Assembly: GCA_947463915.1 (NCBI GenBank)
Contig: CANHVO010000020.1
Span: 1 to 38,006, forward strand
Length of the DNA: 38,006 bases
From: Planctomycetaceae bacterium
GTDB lineage: Bacteria; Planctomycetota; Planctomycetia; Pirellulales; Pirellulaceae
Direction of reading: 5' to 3'
In this document: piece by piece, positions 32,692 through 38,006 of the stretch
Layout of the letters: each line of letters starts with the position of its first letter
How positions within the stretch are numbered: position 1 is the stretch's first letter
Position numbers and translations under genes: made by a program
The notes under the pieces: generated by a model
Seen by the model: only the letters and a program-made list of their open reading frames with translations
The model's database searches: none
Told to the model about the DNA's origin: nothing

Positions 32692-32899
32692 TCTAAACCC
32701 GTTTCTCATCTCCAACAAGACCACAATGCTACATGGAGCAACTATCGCATAATGGAAAAGCTGCGAGGAAAGACAAAGCTAGGGCCCATCGGCTAATTGA
32801 TACGATAAGCACATGCGGATGTGCTTTGCAACAAAAAAGGCCGGGGTCAGAAAGCATGCTCCCAACCCCGGCCAATCAAAAAAACGCTATCCCAAAAAA
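32692..32899. other. Short intergenic stretch
   Basis: Nothing is recognised here except the terminator of the Cys-rich propeller gene at 32831-32872. Confidence 0.4.
32831..32872 (-). terminator. Rho-independent terminator of the Cys-rich propeller gene
   Basis: On the - strand GGCCGGGGT pairs perfectly with ACCCCGGCC (9 bp) around a 17-base loop and is followed by six T's. It lies 28 bases after the gene's stop at 32900. This is the cleanest terminator in the window. Confidence 0.88.
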
Positions 32900-34678
32900 C
32901 TATTCTTTTGCTGCTGGTTCTTTTTCCTTGTCACAGGCTCCGTCGCCACACGCTGATTTGCAGTCTTTGCCGCATGCTTCCAACGCGACTCGCTTGAAGA
33001 CGAACGTTCCGCCAATTGGAGACGTGGGCTCTCCATAGAAGAACACGAACTTTGCAGTGTCATCCTTCAAGAACTCGACAGTCGCTCCGAAGCCCTGTAC
33101 GCCTTCGTCGATCGTAACTAGATCAAGTTTGCCATCATGTGCTTGAATGGCTTGCCACTTCGAAGAGCCACCTGCGATCATCTGTGCAGCTTGCTCATCA
33201 CTGCCCGTTACAGCAGAGAGAATGGCACCGAACACGCCTTTGTCAGATTGAGCTTCGCCCTCAGGCTTGGCTGATTTCGTTCCCTTTGGACCTTTGACAA
33301 GCATTCCGTCTGGAGCAAACTCCATGTGAGCGAAACCGCTTTGAATGTAATTGGCCATCGATCCTGGATCTTGGTCCTTGGTGTCAACTTTCTCTGACGT
33401 GATTTCCCAAGTTCCATAAATGTTTTTGCCTAACAAAGCCAGCGCCTCGCGGGATAGCTTTTCATCTTCCGACTCGGCTGGCGCATCTTTGCGTGGCACA
33501 AGGACGGCAACGTGCGAGCGGTCTTCGTTCATCATGTAGTGCCAATTGCGAGTTGGATCGAAACCGATAGCAACATGCTTGCAACCGCCAGCAACCTTGG
33601 CTGTTCCCACAAACCCGAGATACTCTCCCGCTTGACTAAATCGCTTGATGTGACCGATGCTGGATTCAGCTGTCAAGATTTCGCCGTTGCTGCAGCATCG
33701 AACATTCATCGGGTTACAGCAGGAACCAAATCCCTCGTCGTCGTTGCGAGAACGTTTTCCCCAGCCATTGAGTCGCTTGCCATCACGGTCATAGAAGCCA
33801 ACCTGAAACTTGGTGTTCTCAGCTATCAGAAGATTCTCACCATCGGTCTGAATGTCCAATTGCCCGCAGCAACCACCGACTCCATCCATGATCGACTTGG
33901 CGTTTTCCAAGTTATGATCGAGCCGCCAAATGGCGTAACCATAACCGGTCAACATCGGGCAAGAAACAAAGACATCATCTTCTGTGGCAGCTAGACCAGT
34001 CGCATTGGCCCATCTGGCCATGGAGCCCGATTGATCGAATGCCTGCGCCATATTGGCGGCCGCATCTTCAAACTGCTTCTTTGAAACATTGAGCAATTTC
34101 AGTCGACGTTCGCGACGAGTCTTTGCCTTTTCCTCTTCGTCTTCCGGAACGATCTCCAGCTTGGCAATCTGCTCTTCCAAACGATCGAGCTGTGTCTTGG
34201 CAGCTTTCGTTTGTTCCTGGATTCGCTTTTCGTTTTCTTTCTTCAGTGCCGCGAGAGCTTCTTCTTGGTTGCCGATGTTTGGCGCGTCGATCTCTAGCTC
34301 GACTTTGCCTTCGGATGTCATTTTCGCAACCTTGCCCGAGCCTGCAACGAAAAGCTTTCCATCTGGCGAGAAGTTCAAGGCTTGCGGTATGAACTTCAAA
34401 GGAAACGAGTGAAGCATCTCACCCTCTCCGCTATAAACCATCACCAAACCTTTATCCGCACCTGTGCCGGCGCAACACATCCAGAGGTTGTTGTCTGGGC
34501 CGACGCAAAAAGTCTCCAATTTGACTGGCCGACCTTCTACCATGGGAGCAATGCTTCGAGCCTGCTTGTGAGTCGCTTCGTTGTTGGCTGCATTGACGGC
34601 CGCCATGGGTGAGACCAATCCCCAAGTGAGGAGGGTCGCTAAGAAAAACGTTCTTGAAGAAAGGAAGCGAAGACGCAT
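32900..34678 (-). CDS. Secreted Cys-rich beta-propeller protein with an inserted coiled coil
   Basis: A precursor of 592 residues with a signal peptide (cleavage near 30, AVNAA). The fold is suggested by NHL/propeller-like blades (PQALNFSPDGKLFVAGSG, IQTDGENLLIAENTKF, RCCSNGEILTAESS). A long charged coiled coil (about 137-212) interrupts it. Striking are the neighbouring cysteine pairs at 68-69, 270-271, 320-321 and 328-329 (MCCAG, GGCCGQ, GSCCNP, VRCCSN), plus single Cys at 58, 240 and 366, and a spaced C-terminal set at 569, 573, 577 and 582 (CGKDCKSACGDGACD). The pairs sit at blade edges and could bind metal or cross-link the propeller. A C-terminal part (430-560) looks like a separate beta domain. 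Ends in a terminator at 32831-32872. Confidence 0.75.
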   Translation of the reverse strand: MRLRFLSSRTFFLATLLTWGLVSPMAAVNAANNEATHKQARSIAPMVEGRPVKLETFCVGPDNNLWMCCAGTGADKGLVMVYSGEGEMLHSFPLKFIPQALNFSPDGKLFVAGSGKVAKMTSEGKVELEIDAPNIGNQEEALAALKKENEKRIQEQTKAAKTQLDRLEEQIAKLEIVPEDEEEKAKTRRERRLKLLNVSKKQFEDAAANMAQAFDQSGSMARWANATGLAATEDDVFVSCPMLTGYGYAIWRLDHNLENAKSIMDGVGGCCGQLDIQTDGENLLIAENTKFQVGFYDRDGKRLNGWGKRSRNDDEGFGSCCNPMNVRCCSNGEILTAESSIGHIKRFSQAGEYLGFVGTAKVAGGCKHVAIGFDPTRNWHYMMNEDRSHVAVLVPRKDAPAESEDEKLSREALALLGKNIYGTWEITSEKVDTKDQDPGSMANYIQSGFAHMEFAPDGMLVKGPKGTKSAKPEGEAQSDKGVFGAILSAVTGSDEQAAQMIAGGSSKWQAIQAHDGKLDLVTIDEGVQGFGATVEFLKDDTAKFVFFYGEPTSPIGGTFVFKRVALEACGKDCKSACGDGACDKEKEPAAKE

Positions 34679-35073
34679 ACTAGAATCCTTTGTATTTGGG
34701 CACGATTTTTACAGCCAGAGGAACTTAAATGGTAAGACATTCGCCATGGAATAGCAAGATTAGGAAAACGAATCCAGCCTGACGGGGTGAAATGCTAGCG
34801 AGAAGTCGTATTTAGCCCAGAAGGCTTTGAAGCAATCCTGCCCAGGTAGAGGAAGTTGTAAAACTTCCTAGAGTTTGAGGCGCTATGGGAACTCTTACGA
34901 GATTCCGCTACCTTCCAAGTGGCAATCGCTAATCCAAGTGGCGATCACTTTAGCGGAGCAGCGCTAGCTGCCCGGTCACGAAGTGCTAGAAAACGTTGGT
35001 TTTTTCTCGCGACACCGTACGGATCGCGCCGTTACGCCAACAAAGTGAGTCCCATAGCACAAGCGCCAGCAGC
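34679..35073. other. Intergenic region with small hairpins
   Basis: No gene found. It holds the perfect 8-base hairpin AGGAAGTT/AACTTCCT (34850-34869) and a diverged hairpin of the family B interior type (GGAACTCTTACGAGATTCC, 34889-34907). The promoter of the Cys-rich propeller gene should lie at the left side, just upstream of 34678. Confidence 0.45.
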
Positions 35074-35991
35074 TCATCTCTTGATCGCAGCCACGCTGTC
35101 GGCCAGCGTGCCGAGCTCTTTCCAAAACGTCACATGGTCGTTTCGGTCCTTGATAAACGTTTCATCAAAAACCGCTTTGCGAAGCTCTTCTCTTTGCTCA
35201 ACGAACTTGGTGAAGTCACGGGGATCGTCCGGCCGAAAGACTGGACAGGGCCGATCGTAGACGATTGCAGCTCCGTTTTCACCTTGCGTGTGAAAGCGAG
35301 AAAGGCCAATCACCCGATCGGCGACATAGATGGCTTCGTTCAATTCATGCGTCACCATGAGAATCGTGTACTCGGGGCGTCGCCCTTCTCGCTTTGCGAT
35401 CAAGTTCTCTTGGTAAAAGCGAAGCAACATGATTTGCAAATCCTCGCGCATGGCTTCGTCCAGCGCACCAAACGGTTCGTCGAGCAAGACGATTTTGGGA
35501 CGCATGATGAACGCTTGAGCCACCGCCACTCGCTGCTTCATTCCACCCGACATCTCATTGGGATATTTGCCGCAAGCGTCTGCCAATCCTACTTGATGCA
35601 GAAACGCGCGTGACTTTTCAACGTGCTGCCGTCGCAACGCAAAGTACCTGCGAGGACCAAAGATTCGCATCGGCAACGATGTCTCATCCAGCTTCAACCC
35701 AAAGCTAACGTTTTTTTCGGCTGTCATGAAATCGTAAAGAGCATAGTTTTGGTAGACGATACCAACGTTGCGATTCGGTCCACGAACAGGCATCCCATCG
35801 GTGAGGATTTCGCCTTCGGTTGGTGGATGCGTCCCCAAGATGGCTTTGAGAAGTGTGCTCTTGCCACATCCGCTCGGTCCGACAACTGCCACAATTTGAC
35901 CAGGAAGAACCTGCAAATTGATGTTGTCAAGCACTCGATACGAACCGAAAACGTGACTCAACGATTTAATTTCTAGTGCGAATTCGCTCAT
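35074..35991 (-). CDS. ABC transporter ATPase, nitrate/taurine/sulfonate type
   Basis: A 305-residue ATP-binding subunit. Walker A GPSGCGKST, Q-loop YQNYAL, signature MSGGMKQRVAVAQAF, Walker B IVLLDEPFGALDEAM and the switch His in MVTHELNEA are all intact. The length is slightly above the SsuB/TauB/NrtD group because of an insert around 105-125 (MRIFGPRRYFALRR) and a C-terminal extension with RPDDPRDFTKFVEQREEL. It powers import through the permease upstream. The exact substrate (an organic anion such as taurine, sulfonate, nitrate or similar) cannot be determined, since no periplasmic binding protein is encoded in the window. Confidence 0.92.
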   Translation of the reverse strand: MSEFALEIKSLSHVFGSYRVLDNINLQVLPGQIVAVVGPSGCGKSTLLKAILGTHPPTEGEILTDGMPVRGPNRNVGIVYQNYALYDFMTAEKNVSFGLKLDETSLPMRIFGPRRYFALRRQHVEKSRAFLHQVGLADACGKYPNEMSGGMKQRVAVAQAFIMRPKIVLLDEPFGALDEAMREDLQIMLLRFYQENLIAKREGRRPEYTILMVTHELNEAIYVADRVIGLSRFHTQGENGAAIVYDRPCPVFRPDDPRDFTKFVEQREELRKAVFDETFIKDRNDHVTFWKELGTLADSVAAIKR

Positions 35992-36013
35992 GGAAGTTTC
36001 CTATTGATGACGT

Positions 36014-36823
36014 CTAGTCTACGTACCATGGGCAAAGTTTTCGACGAAGCGTCGCAAGCCCCCACTCGGCAATCAATCCAATGATGGCCAAGATCGCCAA
36101 GTAGACATAGACAACGCTCATGTTCAAGATTCGAGACTGCATTCGGATCTGGTAGCCCAACCCAGCGCTGCCAACCACCATTTCAGCAGCTAACAAAAAG
36201 ACCATCGCAGGTCCAATCTGCATTCGAACGCTATCGATGATCTTCGGCAAAATTTGCTTCCAAATGACTTCGTAAATGATTTCCATTTCGGATGCACCAA
36301 GCGTATAAGCCTTGTTGATCGCCTCATCGCTAACATCCTGTCGCACGGCCTTGTAAATTGACTGCGTCATCGAAAAAAAGATGCCGAGCGCCACCATCGA
36401 CGTAAACATCTTTTGATCTGTCCCGACAACGGCAAAGTAGATTGGCATCATCGCCGTCGGTGGGACTTTGGAGAGAAACATAACCACAGAGCTGAGCGGT
36501 GCTTCGATCCATCGATAAGCTCCCATCAGGATGCCAACGACAATGGACGCGATCACACCAACCCCCATCCCGATGATCAGTCGCCAAAGCGTGGCTCGAA
36601 TGTCCACCCAGAACATGGCAGGCTTTGGGTTTTCGGCAAGCCCCTGCGGTTGGAAAATCTGCTTCAGGCCTTCGCCAAGCTGTTGGAAGGATGGAATGGT
36701 AGTTTGAAGTGGATTGATTCGTGTTTGCCTCGCCGAAACCACTTCGTAGGCACCTAACAGCACCGCAACTCCACCGATGGCGAGTAGCCAAAAGAGCCAC
36801 GTAGGAATAGGACGTCGGATCAT
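36014..36823 (-). CDS. ABC transporter permease, NitT/TauT family
   Basis: A 269-residue inner-membrane protein with about six helices, starting with WLFWLLAIGGVAVLLGAY. The EAA loop that couples to the ATPase is present as AYTLGASEMEIIYEVIWKQILP near residues 170-190. The family is the SsuC/TauC/NrtB type of substrate importers. It starts at ATG 36821-36823 (complement) and ends 22 bases before the ATPase gene, so they form one operon with the order permease-ATPase. The solute-binding protein that these importers need is not present on either side. Confidence 0.9.
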   Translation of the reverse strand: MIRRPIPTWLFWLLAIGGVAVLLGAYEVVSARQTRINPLQTTIPSFQQLGEGLKQIFQPQGLAENPKPAMFWVDIRATLWRLIIGMGVGVIASIVVGILMGAYRWIEAPLSSVVMFLSKVPPTAMMPIYFAVVGTDQKMFTSMVALGIFFSMTQSIYKAVRQDVSDEAINKAYTLGASEMEIIYEVIWKQILPKIIDSVRMQIGPAMVFLLAAEMVVGSAGLGYQIRMQSRILNMSVVYVYLAILAIIGLIAEWGLATLRRKLCPWYVD

Positions 36824-36918
36824 GGATGTACTTTGGAAGGATTACCGTGGATCGAACACTCTGCAATCGTTGATTCCGAACAGAGAGTCTTTAGCGAGCG
36901 GCTGGTTCCAACATCCCC

Positions 36919-36942
36919 AGCACGACGCGCAAGCAAGTGAAT
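36919..36942 (-). repeat. Empty host repeat in reverse orientation
   Basis: On the - strand it reads ATTCACTTGCTTGCGCGTCG then TGCT, the uninterrupted form of the site that carries family B insertions. It lies 51 bases from copy 3. Confidence 0.7.
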
Positions 36943-36969
36943 CTAACTTCCAAATCACTAGCTTGCACG

Positions 36970-37093
36970 TTTTGAAGTTGCACACTTGTGATTTCGTAGC
37001 AGAATTCGTGAGAATTCTGGCCGCGTCTTCATTGCAAAGTGTCTGAATTCTCACGAATTCAGCTACATTTCTCAATACAGTGCAACTTCCAAA
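36970..37093 (+). mobile_element. Family B 124-bp element, copy 3
   Basis: Ends TTTTGAAGTTGCAC and GTGCAACTTCCAAA, flanked by CTTGCACG (36962-36969) and CTTGCGCG (37094-37101), a target duplication with one base changed. Interior orientation equals copy 1. Length is identical (124 bp) in all three copies. Confidence 0.87.
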
Positions 37094-37322
37094 CTTGCGC
37101 GTCGTGCTAACGTAGTTTTTGTACTGCCGCTCGCTTTATTGCTAGGTGGCATTCTACCAAGTGCTCCGAACCTGCCATCGTCCAATTGCAATTATCTCGC
37201 GGCTCCGGATTCGATCTCGTTAACTTCTTCTTGCGAGTAACAGAAGATAGGGCGAATCTCAACCTCGGAATCCTCGAACAGCGGGCACCGTTGATAAAGT
37301 GAGCCTGGAGCATTAACAGTAC

Positions 37323-37358
37323 TGGGCTGACTAACGTCATTGGGCTGACTAACGTCTT
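37323..37358 (+). repeat. Tandem duplication of an 18-base unit
   Basis: TGGGCTGACTAACGTCAT is followed directly by TGGGCTGACTAACGTCTT. No gene overlaps it convincingly. Confidence 0.75.
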
Positions 37359-37370
37359 GTGAGTTCTCCT

Positions 37371-37399
37371 CCCCTTCTCCTCCTCGGGAGGAGAAGGGG
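37371..37399. repeat. Perfect 13-bp hairpin, GC-rich
   Basis: CCCCTTCTCCTCC (37371-37383) and GGAGGAGAAGGGG (37387-37399) are exact complements with a 3-base loop. This resembles the short C/G-rich palindromes spread through such genomes. Confidence 0.8.
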
Positions 37400-37438
37400 C
37401 CGGGGGTTGAGGAGGCTGCGGAGCCGATATGGACACAA

Positions 37439-37536
37439 CCGACAAAAGTGAGCCTGAGGCGCTAGCCGATTTTTTCAGGTCAAAAGAACTCGGCGAGCGC
37501 CTCAGGCTCAAGAAAACGAAATTCGACTTTTGTCGG
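37439..37536. repeat. Nested long palindrome
   Basis: The outer arms CCGACAAAAGT (37439-37449) and ACTTTTGTCGG (37526-37536) are perfect. Within them GAGCCTGAGGCGCT (37450-37463) pairs perfectly with AGCGCCTCAGGCTC (37496-37509), extended by AGCCG/CGGCG. The right arm is separated from the outer one by 16 bases. A candidate mobile palindrome, unrelated to families A-D. Confidence 0.8.
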
Positions 37537-37562
37537 CCGTGACTAGATAGTCGCAGTCCCAA

Positions 37563-38006
37563 GTTACGCTTCTGAACGACGCGGCTTCTCTGATCGGCTG
37601 CATTGACTGAGGAGCGATAGCAGAATCAAGTTCGGCAACAATTGAGGACAATTGTGCGACACTCGGAATTGAAGCACCTAAACTCTTAAATCAAAGCCAC
37701 TTGAGTCAAAACAAATCACTTTCGAAAATAAATTTAGAAAAATTGCTTGATTTCGGAAAAGGATATTTGTAAAAAGTTCTCAACGTTTTGTCGGGCAAGG
37801 AATAGCGAGACGTTTTTATGATCATGGTTGTGACAACGCCCTCTTGACTATCTAGGTTCTCTCCAATGTTATGTCTGCTTGCGTCTAATCAGGCGACAAG
37901 GACAACTTCTATTGCAAATCGCTTCACGCTAAATGGTAACCGAAGTTGTTTCATCGTCTTCTTCTTTAGTCTTTTATTAAATGTTTATCTTTGCGAGCCA
38001 ATTCGA
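37563..38006. other. AT-rich right end without visible gene
   Basis: No ORF of convincing length or family, no ribosome site that I would trust. A gene reading from beyond the right edge could end here. I see no attachment site or origin signal. Confidence 0.45.

Noticed and set aside
37107-37562. Frame of 151 codons on the - strand at the right end
   Set aside because: It runs through hairpins and a tandem duplicate, with low-complexity Pro-rich translation from repeat DNA.

Overview
The window looks like a piece of a planctomycete chromosome, most likely a Pirellulaceae-type genome. Reasons: moderate GC; many TTG/GTG starts with weak ribosome sites; a DUF116-polyprenyl synthase fusion; a BRCT-MerR-TPR fusion; an Arg/Pro-rich disordered protein with a short conserved tail; secreted Cys-rich propeller proteins; and abundant short palindromic intergenic repeats. 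No rRNA, tRNA, CRISPR array, prophage or transposase gene was seen. The taxon is inferred from gene content, not from a marker gene.

Layout. 1-1.5 kb: the first codons of a leftward gene cut by the window edge, a Pro-rich membrane-anchored protein, and a nested repeat. 1.7-6.9 kb: a tight rightward operon of a PhnP-like metallo-beta-lactamase-fold hydrolase, a class II terpene (squalene-hopene type) cyclase, a DUF116/trans-polyprenyl synthase fusion and a chorismate-lyase-like protein, which together suggest isoprenoid or prenylquinone-like biosynthesis. 7-13 kb: a metallophosphoesterase, a small secreted Tyr/His-rich protein, a PAS/AAA+/Fis regulator with degenerate ATPase motifs, NDH-2, and an SDR plus GT2 pair. 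13-20 kb: the disordered protein, a SurE/BRCT-MerR-TPR couple, a His-rich lipoprotein, and HflX with a second SDR.

20-23 kb is a repeat-rich accessory patch with a small lipoprotein, an Uma2-type nuclease remnant and an orphan RND adaptor. 23-28 kb: a gluzincin-type secreted protein, a multi-pass membrane protein, a lectin-fold anchored protein and a SIMPL-domain protein. 28.5-32.5 kb: a compact cluster of an asparagine-synthase-like ligase without the N-terminal Cys, a radical SAM enzyme and a flavin halogenase-like oxidoreductase. This is the best candidate for an undescribed pathway. 32.9-36.8 kb: a Cys-rich propeller protein with its own terminator, and an NitT/TauT-type ABC ATPase plus permease without a binding protein. 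The last 1.2 kb holds only repeats and AT-rich DNA.

The strongest non-genic finding is a set of interlocking miniature mobile repeats. A 124-bp element occurs three times with 14-bp terminal inverted repeats. It sits inside a short host repeat, with 8-bp direct repeats on both sides of two copies, and its interior is inverted in one copy. A 116-bp element occurs three times; one copy is split by a 131-bp element with perfect 19-bp inverted repeats and a 9-bp target duplication, and another by an unrelated 108-bp insert. Several of these repeats supply or abut stop codons of neighbouring genes.
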